Assembly (NCBI GenBank): GCA_021234155.1
Contig: JAJEKV010000044.1
Span: 12,172,803 to 12,236,802, forward strand
DNA from: Isoetes taiwanensis
Lineage: Eukaryota; Streptophyta; Lycopodiopsida; Isoetales; Isoetaceae
Reading direction: 5' to 3'
DNA: 64,000 nt
Shown here: in pieces, positions 41,590 to 51,670 of the stretch
Layout: every line of letters begins with the position of its first letter
Numbering within the stretch: the first letter of the stretch is position 1
Notes under the pieces: generated by a model
The model's database searches: none
Told to the model about the DNA's origin: nothing
What the model saw: only the letters and a program-made list of their open reading frames with translations
Translations under genes and position numbers: made by a program

Positions 41590-41735
41590 TAAATCATTTA
41601 TATAAAAGTGATCGTCCGTGGGCCTTGGCCTCTCAAAAGCTCCCAAGTTTGGTGGACAAAATTTTTTTGGTTTACCACAGACTTGAACCCTGGACATTGC
41701 CCCCAAACCCCCACCCTTACCACTAGACCAACCAG
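41590..41735 (-). mobile_element. tRNA-derived SINE (second family), minus
   Basis: The minus strand reads A box TGGTCTAGTGG (41730-41720) and B box GGGTTCAAGTCT (41690-41679), with tRNA-like spacing. A body with CCAAACTTGGGAGC and GGCCCACGGACG follows. No acceptor stem. The end is not clear; a second tRNA-like pair (AATGGTTAAGTCC and GGGTTCGAC, 41495-41530, plus strand) lies nearby. Confidence 0.6.
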
Positions 41736-41865
41736 TCTTTTCTTGAAATAATAGGAAGTCCATGCTTAGTTTGTGCTTCAAATTTGCCTTTGATCTGCAG
41801 GCCATATGTCAATACATACTGAAATTACTTGCATATATTTGTGATTGGTACAATTGTTTGCTTAC

Positions 41866-42864
41866 CGTTACGTCCTTGCTGTTTTCGACATGACTTGGAT
41901 ACACAATGTCTTTCATGCGTCGAATTGTTAATGTGTCGTAATTTACAATTGTCGGGTGTGTTTCCTTCTTCGGGTCTTCTTCTGCGAAGAATGCTAGTGT
42001 TGCATTTGATGTGGAGAGACTACCAAATGCCTCAATGCGTGACCTGCAAATGCTTTTGAACAAAACTACTGGCTTGTCCCCTATGAAATCTAGATTAGTT
42101 TGTATTGTTGGCAATGACAAAATAAGAAATAGATTCTGTTACCTTTGAAGAATCTGTTTTGCAACTCATCATGTATTGGTTCTTGTTCTTTCGAATGTCA
42201 AGTTTGCCATGTCCTCTTCTTCTTGGTTGCCGGGATTTGTAAGACGCCTTCCCCGCAAGATCTTGTGCTCGGCGACGACAAAATGTAGTATGCTTGCATG
42301 GCTTGTAGGAGCAGCTGGCATGCTTTTCAGTTTCGGTATAGACATGCCTTTTACTGGCCTGAGGTTTATGATTATTGAAGTAGGCTGCACTTGGATGATG
42401 TGTGTCCTGGCTCCAATCTTTATTGTAAACTTGTGGTCACCATAGTCGCTTTTTGATTTCGATTACGATCGTGGTAACTGCAGATGGGAACATTGTTAAT
42501 AATGAATTAGCAACATTATTCATTTTCTCAAATATTTTAATTTTTGAAGTGTACTTACTTGGTGATTGAGACCCATGCTCTCGCTTTTCGAGATTGGTAA
42601 CCCGGCGCGTGCTTGGTCTTGAACTGCTTGGACTGTAATTGCAGTGATTCCTTCTTCATCTATAATGTCGTCAGAAAGAGCTACAAATTTTGCTTCTGCA
42701 TCCCGAAAGATATTTCCATAAGTACAAAGCACTAGGGCGTGTATCTCATTGTTTGGCTTGTTGGACAAGGTTCTCCATAGCTGGAGAGTACGTTGCTTCT
42801 TGTGTGTTGGCAAACTGGAGTTGGGTGCAATGTTATCTTCAGAGTTGGCTGTAATGGATGCCAT
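41866..42864 (-). pseudogene. Unrecognised three-exon gene, broken
   Basis: On the minus strand, exon 42559-42864 starts ATG (MASITANSEDNIAP, 102 codons) and ends at a GTAAGT donor. Exon 42143-42477 follows a CTGCAG acceptor and ends at GTAACA. Exon 41866-42043 follows a TTTGCAG acceptor and ends at GTAAGC. The three exons share one frame across both junctions (306 + 335 + 178 nt). That frame is stopped by a TAA shortly after the start of exon 2 and by two TGA near its end. Read through, it contains IINLRPVKGMSIPKL, HFVVAEHKILRGRR, SRIEAFGSLSTSNATLAFF and IRRMKDIVYPSHV. I recognise no family. It lies divergently to the nsLTP-like gene, 284 bp away. Confidence 0.45.
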
Positions 42865-43082
42865 TTGAGTGTGGATGTTGGAAGAATGTGAATGAAGAGG
42901 TTTGATGATGAGTGTGATGTAATTGTGAGGATGTGAGGGTTTGTTATCTTTTTATTGTAGTGTGTATCTAATTTTATGCTTGTTCTAATTACGTTCTTTT
43001 GATGAGATTGAGGTGGTTTATGGCCGTGGGACGGCACCGATGAAAACTATTGATCATGAATAATGACCATTTAGAATTGCAA

Positions 43083-43090
43083 TATATATA
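43083..43090 (+). promoter_or_regulatory. TATA box of the nsLTP-like gene
   Basis: TATATATA lies 58 bp before the nsLTP-like ATG, a fitting position for a short 5' UTR. Confidence 0.4.
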
Positions 43091-43148
43091 TCCCATGAGA
43101 AATGCTTGTGGCTTTATAAGGAGAAGGAAGATAGAATATAGTAGAAGT

Positions 43149-43405
43149 ATGGCAAAGGCACTTGCAATATGCATGGTGCTAATGTTTTTAGTAGTTTGTG
43201 GCGTTGAAGGGCAATGCAACTCTGTTGTGGCACCATGTATTAATGTTTGTATTGTATGGTACCTCCCTTCATCCAGTTGTTGTAGTGAAGTCATTGCTTA
43301 GGAGCAAAAACACTTTGCTCATGTATTAACCAACTCCCATCTAGTTATCTAAGCAATGCTCGAAATGTTGGCAAGAAATGTGGACTCACTAACATTCCAT
43401 GCTAA
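43149..43405 (+). pseudogene. Type-2 non-specific lipid transfer protein-like gene with one frameshift
   Basis: ATG at 43149 opens a hydrophobic signal peptide (MAKALAICMVLMFLVVCG) followed by QCNSVVAPC and SSSCCSE, ending at TAG (43299-43301). Shifting by one base near 43297 opens the second half: LGAKTLCSCINQLP, YLSNARNVGKKCGL, NIPC and TAA (43403-43405). Together they give the eight-cysteine motif C-X6-C-X13-CC-Xn-CXC-X18-C-X6-C of small type-2 nsLTPs, secreted lipid carriers (one extra Cys lies between C2 and CC). A single-base deletion is the simplest explanation; a sequencing error cannot be excluded. It lies inside the inverted-repeat segment. Confidence 0.7.
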
Positions 43406-43964
43406 AGGCTAAAGGTTTCTACTCTCACTTGTTTTTTTTTTACCATTTTTAATTTATTCTTAAAAGTAGTCTAGAAAGTGTTCTTACAAATTTCTTTCTT
43501 TCATGCACATCAAAACAATTGTTTCTCACTTGATGATGTAATACCTAATATTTTGCATCTTAAAAGAAGGAGAAAAGAAAAAAGCAATAAATGACATTTC
43601 ATATATCTCTTCCGACATGTACTATATTTGAAAATTATATATTTGAGAAAGATAATACATTTTAAGTATAACAAACATATTTGTGCTTATTGGATTGGCA
43701 CTTCTTTTTTTTAGATAGTTGGTTTGGGCATATTTTTAGCATATTGGGCCATCTCTAATGGCTAAGATTGCTTGGTGTTTGGCTATTTTTTTTTTTTAGA
43801 AAATGCTTTGGTGATTTTTTTAAGTGATAGGTCTTTTTTCTTTTGTGTATAAATATGTCAGAAAAAAAATGTGGTCGTCCAAAACGCCAAAAGCGATTAA
43901 AAAAAGGGGAGGGGGTTTCGGTCCATAGTCACGAAAGAAAAAGGAAACGATGAGACAATCTAAA
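43406..43964. other. AT-rich gene-free stretch
   Basis: Low-complexity A/T runs (43433-43446, 43786-43800) and no coding signal. Confidence 0.5.
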
Positions 43965-44520
43965 TATTTACTTTCAACATCAAGCCCGAGGAGATGTTAT
44001 TGATGTAGAAACAAAATTGCTTATTGTGGGCATACTTGAAGGATTGATGGATCAAATGGAAAACGCATGGCCCATTTCCGGCAAAATCAAGCAATAGCAA
44101 GTGAAGCTCCCCCCAACTTCCTTAATTGTATCCAAGTTCAGCCATTTGCTTTATTAAAGACATGCTTTCAAGAGCCCGGTTCAATCCTTAGGTAGCTTGC
44201 ATATTTAGCTTCACCATTGCATCTCAAGATTTACTTTCAATCTCGGTATTTACTTTCAACATCAAGCTTGAGGAGATGTTATTAATGTAGAAACAAAATT
44301 GCTTATTGAAGGATTGATGAATCAAATGGAAAAAGGCATGGCCCATTTCCGGCAAAAATCAAGCAATAGCTCCCAATTGAAGCTACCCTCCCAAGTGAAG
44401 CTCCCTCCCAATTTCATAATTGTATCCAATTTCAGCCATTTGCTCTATTAAAGACATGCTTTTGGCAAGAGCCCAGTGTCAATCCTTAGGTAGCTTGCAT
44501 ATTTATCTTCAGCCATTGCC
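43965..44520. repeat. Tandem duplication, about 282-bp unit
   Basis: Unit 1 from 43965 and unit 2 from 44247 share TATTTACTTTCAACATCAAG, the ATGTAGAAACAAAATTGCTT segment, TGGCCCATTTCCGGCAAAA and CTTAGGTAGCTTGCATATTTA, in the same order. Unit 2 runs into the 3' end of the PPR relic; unit 1 repeats that end without a frame. Confidence 0.85.
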
Positions 44521-46083
44521 GCTATGACAGCACCCTCTTTCATGTGGGTTTGGCATAAATATGCGACATTAGCACGCACTCGTGCTGAACATGAATCCAA
44601 GATGCCAACTTTTCCAAAGCATTCCCTGTTAGTGAGAAGTTGCCATGCATTTTGTTTGCAATCGAAAGCGAAGATGTCCATCCAAAGAATATTGGGTTGT
44701 CTTAAACTTCTATTTATGTTTTCGCTTCATCAAAGTGCCCCGCACGACCTAGGAGATCGATCATGCAATTATAATGAACCACTTTTGGTGTTACACGATG
44801 GGATTGTGTAATGGATCTAAAATACCTTTGTCCTTCATCCACAAGACCTGCACGGCTGCATACACTAAGAATACCAAAGAAATATCGTCATCATCGTTGA
44901 ATACCACTCTTATGCATCCTGCTCAAACCACTTGATGGCAAATGTTGCATCTCCAAGCAAGCGCATATCCCGCAATCACTTGTACCCCACAATACAACAT
45001 CATGTTTGAGAGATTTGTGAAAGACTATACATGCTTCTTCCATGTTTCCACACTTTGCATACATATCAACAAGGGTGCTCCACATAATTATATCCACTTG
45101 GGTGGTAGTTTGAAGTGTCCGCTCATGAATAGATCCGCCTCGCACTATGGCCCCGACATTACTACACGCCTTCAAAGTGCTTAACAATATTACTCTTATC
45201 CGCAATCGTGTGCCTTCAAGTCGATATTATCAAAGCATTCTAATGCGAGGAGGCCTTCACCATGCCATGATCCGGCAATCATTACACTCCATGAGACCAC
45301 ATTTGGATCTTTCAAATGAATTGAAGATGCCGCGATGCCTCTCTCTCGTGTCCCCACATTTAGCATACATATCAATAAGAGCAGTTCCCACATGAATATC
45401 TAATTTTAACCTTGCTTGTAAAAAAATCGCCATGGATGTGCCTGCCATGCTCTAAAGCTCCAATGCTGGCACAAGCTTTTAATATGCCCCAAAGAATGTG
45501 GCCCTATCTCGTTCAATGCCCCAAGAGTGCATATTGTAGAAACATTCTAAGGCAAGATGGACCTCTTCATTTTGGGAATATCCTCCAATCATGGCGCCCA
45601 AGAAACCACATTTCTATTTGGCAAATTTTCAAAGACATTTTGTGCCTCTTCAAGGCCATCTTGATTTAAGCATACATGTCTACAAGTGTGCTGCCGAGAT
45701 ACACATCGAGAGAAGCCCATTCAAGATGATTTGTTAGGTAATATTAATCGACCTTTATGAAGATCTAACATTAAGGTGCACATCTTTAGTAATGAAAGAA
45801 AAATAAACTCATCCATTGTCATACCTAAGGCCAAGATTCTACCATGCAACAAAATTGCAGTATAGACATGTTTGAAGTAGTGTCCGAGAGGAAATAATTG
45901 CAGTCCATGTATAGATGCTAGGCTCGCAATCCCGTTGAATGTCCGATTTACTTCTATCAAGCAAAACAAGAGGCAAAGAAGCGGATAATATAATCCCCAG
46001 AATGGCAACCTAATCGATTCCATTTTGTATAAGACATGACCGGATTCGGCAGAACAAATTTGAGATCTCTTTTCTTTGTGCAT
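44448..46083 (-). pseudogene. PLS-type PPR protein relic
   Basis: On the minus strand: LLHGRILALGMTMDEF with FLSLLKMC (about 45880-45740), LGSTLVDMYA (about 45690), HVGTALIDMYAKCGD (about 45400), VVSWSVMIAG (about 45290), LSTLKACSNVGAIVRGGSIHERT and MWSTLVDMYAKCGNMEEA (45205-45010), then a detached end (44681-44448). These are the typical units of plant organelle RNA-editing PPR proteins. Frames change between nearly all units, so it is dead. The wording resembles fern PPR proteins from memory. It lies wholly within the inverted-repeat segment, without introns. Confidence 0.8.
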
Positions 46084-46422
46084 CCCCTCAAAACCGTAGG
46101 GTTAAGAGATAAAACAATACCTCGCTCGCAAACAGAACATCAAGTGCCTCTTCCATGCCCATGCTTCCATAAATGATCCGATATCCCCACAAAATAAAAA
46201 CCCAAAGATAAATTCTAAAAAAGGAATCTCTAGCCCAAAGGTTAAAAACCAATAGTTTTTCACAAAAAAAAAAAAGCCCGATCGCCCGAAAAATAATTTG
46301 AGCCCAAAACACAGGGAAAACCTTAACAGATATTCATATAAAAAAAAACCAAAAGTTTTTTCACATCCGGAAAAAACAATCAGTAATGACGTCGTCCGAC
46401 ATCGATATACCCCCGATATGTC

Positions 46423-46483
46423 GAATATGCCAAAACCAACCCTCCCCCTAACGAATTGCCCCCTTAACAGGGGCAATCCAAAA
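46423..46483 (-). repeat. Right inverted-repeat end
   Basis: The reverse complement matches 38621-38675. It includes a perfect ATTGCCCC/GGGGCAAT fold-back (46455-46477). LINE coding sequence resumes about 7 bp outside it. Confidence 0.6.
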
Positions 46484-46489
46484 AGTGGT

Positions 46490-47335
46490 CTGACTTTGGC
46501 TTCAGGTTTTTAAGCGACTTCTACATCAACAACAAATTCATTTCTTGGACATCCTTGAGGAGTATCATGCAGGGAACTTCAAGTGACAAAAAGATCTATT
46601 TTCATATTAAATCGATCCTTCCTCAGATCTGGCTGAATAATGTAGTTCCTAAAGCAATTAACTGGAGCCTTGATGGTAAGTGTCATTAAAGGTTAGTAGG
46701 ATTTACTCAGCCATTAATAGATCGGATGTTCCCTCCAAGGCAATATTTAAATGGTCTATCTCTGAAGAAGAGGGTAATGGGAATTCCTATACTGTCTCCC
46801 CAAGGTAGGCTTCTTTATTTGGCTTTTGGCCAATAAAAGTATCCCAAATCTTCAAATGATCTCTAGTACAAATGATGATATCTCTGCCATATGCCAACTT
46901 GGTTGCAGAATGGAAGAAAATCTCGACCATATCTTCCTTTGCCCTAAGCTTAATTCTTTTTGGTCTTGGTTTAATGATAAGTTGGGTTTTCTTTTCCTCT
47001 TGAAAGTCACTGGCAATTTATTAACATATATTCAAAACAATTGTGCTTTTGCCAATACTATTATATTCATTGCATTATGGAATATTTGGAAAGCAAGGAA
47101 TAGAGTTGCGTATGGTAAGAAGAACCTCTCAATTTTCTGGATAAAGATGCATTTTCAATTTGATATTGAATCTACTACTTCAGCACATAAAAAGAAATTT
47201 GCTGGAAAGTATAACAGGAAATGGGATTTAATTGGTGATTTCAGGGGGTCTTTTGATTTATTTGCATCTAATTTAAGTGTCATTAATTCTAATTCTGTTT
47301 TTTGTGATGATGCTAGCTTACCTGAACTTATGTAA
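46490..47335 (+). pseudogene. LINE ORF2 C-terminal region
   Basis: Begins WSDFGFRFLSDFYINNKFISW in one frame. After stops, the frame 46826-47335 carries LANKSIPNLQM, a zinc-binding C-x3-C-x7-H-x3-C set (CQLGC...DHIFLC) and IALWNIWKARNRVAYGK. This is the zf-RVT end of plant LINE ORF2, continuing the RT at 36112-38120. Confidence 0.8.
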
Positions 47336-47402
47336 GGAAAGCTTGGGGGAGTTGGGAGACAATCTTCTAAAGAAGGATGCTGGCCAATAACTAAGTCTGT
47401 TC

Positions 47403-47735
47403 TTGAGCAGACTTAATATGAATGAGTCAGATCTGTGCAAGAAACCAAGTTTAGCTGAATTATTCTGCAAAGAAGTGGTTCAGGTGTATTGTATGTTTGA
47501 TTTCCTATCAATGTACCATTACTATATGTCAAGAGATCAGTTCTCAAGGTACAGGGAGCAGTACTACACTCATAGATTACTGGCAGACTTATATGGCTCC
47601 TTGCTCTGCTTAAGTGAAACTGAATTCTCTTGCTTAGATGAAACTGCTGAGCACATTGATGATCTCTATACCTTTGGATCTGGTGCCCCTTTCTATTCTT
47701 ACTTTAATACCAAACTTGACTCCCTGTGCTCTTAA
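47403..47735 (+). CDS. Possible third ORF of the LINE, unrecognised
   Basis: 110 codons without a stop, starting ATG after the ORF2 end in another frame and within the LINE 3' region. Rich in Tyr, Phe, Leu, Ser and acidic residues (SMYHYYMSRDQFSRYREQYY; TAEHIDDLYTFGSG). No family recognised. It may be a captured exon or a chance frame in the 3' UTR; its open length in an otherwise broken element is notable. Confidence 0.3.
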   Translation: MSRLNMNESDLCKKPSLAELFCKEVVQVYCMFDFLSMYHYYMSRDQFSRYREQYYTHRLLADLYGSLLCLSETEFSCLDETAEHIDDLYTFGSGAPFYSYFNTKLDSLCS

Positions 47736-48027
47736 ACTGACTTCTTGCCCAGTCTTACATCTGAACTCCATGGATCATATCTTCACCTGACTGGCTATCA
47801 TTTGCTCAGCTCTACTTCCTAATCTGGCTTGGGTTCTGGTTGCTTTTTATACAGGTGGTGGCAAAGTCCAATTTTGGTTGGGGTCGTGGTTGCTCTGCTC
47901 TCATTTGAAGACTGATACATAAAATTTGACTATTTATCTGAAGGGTCAATTTTGCAGTCCTCTGACTTGACTTGTCCTTTTATTTGTGTTGACTCTATCT
48001 CCACGTCCCTATATGGATGGTTAGAGT

Positions 48028-48032
48028 TAGAG
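48028..48032. other. Target site duplicate of the Gypsy element, left
   Basis: TAGAG directly before the left LTR, repeated at 60967-60971 directly after the right LTR. Confidence 0.8.
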
Positions 48033-49654
48033 TGTGACGGTCCTTCGCCCGACACCCATCGTTACTGAGTTACTTCACACGAAGCTCAAGATCCCACGGG
48101 TGCAGAACCTACAAGTCATTCCCAAACCCCAAGTAATATGTTGCGGTCACCCTAAGCTACGGTCTCTAGCTCGGGGAAAACCTTCATCCGTATAACCAAC
48201 GCGTGACCAACATCGAGTCCGCACTAGCGAGCTTCATCAGTGCCCACTCGCTAGTGTTGAGTGCTTAACACTCGTGGCCTCGGTTTCTGCTTATTCTCCC
48301 CGGAGAGTTGTGGGCAGACCAAGGTGCTTTCCAGGCTAGCAACATGAGCGATCCCAAGTATTTCTATGCTAATGGTAACTTGGCAAGAACCTTACAAACA
48401 TATTTTCCCATTTCGTTTTGAGTACCAACCATTGTTGACAAAATCCTTATGAATGTGACATAAACAAAAAGCCCAATCCAATATGCAAGTAATACGCATA
48501 CCTTTTGAAGGATTTCTCTCAACCAGGATGATTGGTGTTGTGTTATTTAGAATGCAAAAGTAGATTCCCTATCCCTCAATATAGTAACTATTCCCCAAAG
48601 AATTAGCTTCCCATTGTAAGTAGATAGGAGTATATACTTAGGGAAATATGTATAGAGAGGTGGATAGTGCATTCAGATGGTCATAGAATTAGCTTGGAGC
48701 GTTGGCATATCAACCCAAGGGTTTGGTTAGTAAATATCTTATGGAGGCTTGTCCAAGGGTGAACCCATTTAAAAGTTAAGGACTTTATATTCAAGCATAA
48801 CATTAAAAAACATAACACAATGGCTGATACAGGTCGACAACCAGAATACTTCAAGCTCAGAATAAAGCAAAGTTTCTTTTTTGCGAATCCCCGCATGAGG
48901 GAATCGATCCAATTACCCAAGGTCAAATGGTGCTAGTTGGCGCGATTTTGCAGCCAATCTAACAACGCCCACATCGATTTATATTTTTTGTATTGTTTGC
49001 AACCGAAGTGGATGATTCCGTGGAAGGAACCAAATCCTTCCCGATAAACACTTGATTGGTTCTATTTGAAGGGAAGATTTCGCCCATTTCGCCACGAATC
49101 TTCCTTAATCCTTGTACCATTATCTTGCTAGATCTAACCTATTGCCCTCTAAATCCGATTGTCTCTGATTTTGTTCACCGCAGACAGGGCCGGCTGGTTG
49201 CTTGCACAGTGAAACGATTTCAAAGGAATCTACCAGACCTGGTGCTGGATTAAATAGGGTTTTCGGCCCTTGGGCTCACAGAAGAACCCATCAATTCATG
49301 GCTTAAGGCAGGAGTTAAGAATCGAGATCTGCAAACCCTACTATTGTTATTTTCTTTCCTGATGCCGCAGCCCAATAGTTATCTCTGTTCTTCTATATCT
49401 GTATCAGATGGATTATCTCTTCTTAAGAAAAACATCAGACACAATCTTACCTCTAAATCGCTTCCTTGAAACACTTTTATCCCTCTCTCTTTCAATCCCG
49501 AAATCTCTCTTTGCCTTCCTCTTTCTCACGTTTTCCCTTTCCCTAATTCTAACCTCCTCCATTATTTCGTTGCCACATCACCTCTTATGCCACGTCATCT
49601 CCTTATTTATTTAATATAGCTTAGAACAAATACCACAATAAAATTCACATCACA
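48033..49654 (-). repeat. 3' LTR of the Gypsy element
   Basis: 1622 bp, collinear with 55738-57363 followed by 60932-60966. The last 35 bp (TTAGAACAAATACC... to CACATCACA) are what the split 5' LTR carries beyond its insertion. Confidence 0.92.
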
Positions 49655-49725
49655 TTCTTATCCCCTTTAAGATTCGACGTCCTCGTCGAATAAAATTCAC
49701 ATCACGTTATTACAAATATACTCCT

Positions 49726-50115
49726 TCACAAGTTCCTGTATTGTTTATACTTAACAAGTTTGATACATCTTTTAGACAATCTTATTCCATGGCATGATAT
49801 AGATTGAAAAAGGTTCGGGAAATCCTTAGCATATTTTGCTTCGGCCTCGTTTAACTCCATCCATGTTGCATCCTCTATAGGGTAATCCGCCCATTGTATA
49901 AGGATTTCTTTGATCGTTCTACTACGCAGCTTCCGTTCCCGATACTGCAATATTTGGGAAGGCATTACTTCAAAGGTGTTATTCTCCTGGATTAATTGCA
50001 AATCCGGAAGCACTTGATCTCCATCATGTAAAGAGGGTTTTAATAAACTGACATGAAAAACATCATGAATCTTTACATGTGGTGGCAGCTCTAATTGGTA
50101 GGCTAGATTCCCCAC
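49726..50115 (-). pseudogene. Gypsy integrase C-terminus with chromodomain-like segment
   Basis: Minus strand: LAYQLELPPHVKIHDVFHVSLLKP, the common Gypsy integrase end, then ILQYRERKLRSRTIKEILIQWADYPIEDATW, a chromodomain-like fold with the WxxxPxxxATW end. It is in a different frame from the integrase core upstream. Confidence 0.85.
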
Positions 50116-50208
50116 CCTTTTAATGATTTTGAAAGGACCAGCATATCTTGGAGCAAGTTTGCTACATTTTCCAATTCTGAGTTGACTTTTCTTTGGTTTG
50201 ACACGAAG

Positions 50209-51670
50209 TTATACAAGGTCTCCCACCTTAAATTCCCTATGTATTCTATGCTTGTCTGCAAATTGCTTCTGTTTATGTTGTGCTTCTGCTAGCCTCTTCT
50301 TTATAAGCTGCACTTTATCTGCATATTCCTCCAACATCCGCCTAGAAATTTCGGATTTAACCATGGGATCATACCAATTTATTGGGGCATAACAAATCAT
50401 CCCATAAAGTGCTTCAAAAGGTGTCATTCCTATAGATTCCTGTTTAGAATTATTGTAGGCAAACTCTGCTAAAGGTAACAATCCTTCCCATTTCTTTGGA
50501 TTGTCTTGACAGTACATCCGCAACATATCCTCAAGAACCCTGTTTACTCTTTCTGCTTGCCCATCGGGCTTCGGGTGATAGGTCAGGCTCATCTCGCCAT
50601 TGAGTTCCAACTCCCTTAAAAAATGAAGTCCAAAAGTTACTAGTAAACCTTGGATCTCTATCTGAAACAATACTTGTAGGAATGCCATGTAAACGAAAGA
50701 TGTCATGAATAAAGATATTAGCAGTTTCCTTCGCTGTTATTGTTTTTCTAACTGGAAAGAAGTGAGCATGTTTAGTTAACCTGTCAATCACCACAAGAAT
50801 AGCATCCTTTCCTGTTTGTGTTCTTGGCAATCCTACTATGAAATCCATGCTGATAGATTCCCATTTTCTTTCTGGAATAGGTAACGGCTGCAAAAGGCCA
50901 GGTGCCCTAATCTGTTCGGCCTTAACACGTGAACACATCACACAATTTTGGATGTACTTACGGACATAATCTTTTAATCCTGGCCAAAAGAAACTTCTCT
51001 TTACCTTGTGATATGTCTTATGAAACCCTGGATGACCTGATATTACTGCATCATGGCATTCATTTAGTATCCTATTTTTAATGTGATCTATTGCAGGAAT
51101 ACAAACTCTTGATTTGTATCTCAATATTCCCTGTTCAAAACTATAATTATCCTTTATCTCCAGATTTTCTCTTTGTACTTCCTTCAATTTTGATCCAAAA
51201 TAATTGTCTGTAACAATAGTATTTTTCACCTCATCCAACCAATCTGTTGTAATCATCGTTATTGCATAACAAGCTGGAAGTCTAGACAAAGCATCTGCAA
51301 CGACATTTGTACTGCCTGTTTTATAACTAATCTGAAAGTCATACTCTTGAAGAAATTCCATCCACCTACGCTGTCTCAAATTCAAATTAGGTTGCTTCAT
51401 AAAGTATGCAAGGCTAGCATGGTCAGTATGCACTTCAAAATGATTCCCTAATAGATAATGTCTCCAAGCTCTAAGTGCATGTACAATTGCCAATAGTTCC
51501 TGATCATGAGTAGGATAATTTCGTTCAGCATCGTTCAACTTATGAGAAATATATGCACATACATGTTTATCTTGCATCAACACAGCTCCTGTTCCTTCCT
51601 CACTAGCATCTGTCATAACCTGATACTTCTTATTCGGATCTGCCACCTTTAAAACATGAGCATTTATCAA
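50209..51670 (-). pseudogene. Gypsy RNase H and integrase, one frame change
   Basis: 51670-50531 is a 379-codon frame. RNase H comes first (YQVMTDASEEGTGAVLMQ, YPTHDQELLAIVHALRAWRHYL, VHTDHASLAYF). Next come the integrase HHCC zinc finger (CHDAVISGHPGFHKTYHKVKR, CVMCSRV) and the core (SMDFIVGLPRT, IDRLTKHAHFFPV, SDRDPRFTSNFW). The frame breaks at about 50600. 50706-50209 holds LTYHPKPDGQAERVNRVLEDMLRMY and EFAYNNSKQESIGMTPFEALYG. This is the best preserved part of the element. Confidence 0.92.

Larger units (their letters stand above)
38621..46483. mobile_element. Inverted-repeat-ended segment carrying gene fragments (candidate transposon)
   Basis: The left end 38621-38675 and the reverse complement of 46423-46483 align. 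The outer part is TTTGGGTTGCCCCT against TTTGGATTGCCCCT (13 of 14), then GGGGGCAAT in both, then TGGCATATTC in both. LINE ORF2 is readable up to about 38120 and resumes directly at the right end (from 46490), so this segment lies inside the LINE. Between the ends are an LRR receptor scrap, a SINE, an unrecognised spliced gene, an nsLTP-like gene and a PPR relic. No transposase was recognised, and no clear target duplication. It may be a gene-capturing non-autonomous DNA transposon; this is inference. Confidence 0.5.

Noticed and set aside
41679-41735. Possible minus-strand tRNA gene
   Set aside because: Promoter boxes only; no cloverleaf closes and the body continues as a SINE.
42989-43294. 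101-codon minus-strand frame
   Set aside because: Antisense of the nsLTP-like gene, whose signal peptide and cysteine pattern are convincing.
46102-46476. 124-codon minus-strand frame next to the PPR relic
   Set aside because: Phe/Gly-rich translation of AT-rich DNA that includes the terminal repeat; no domain.
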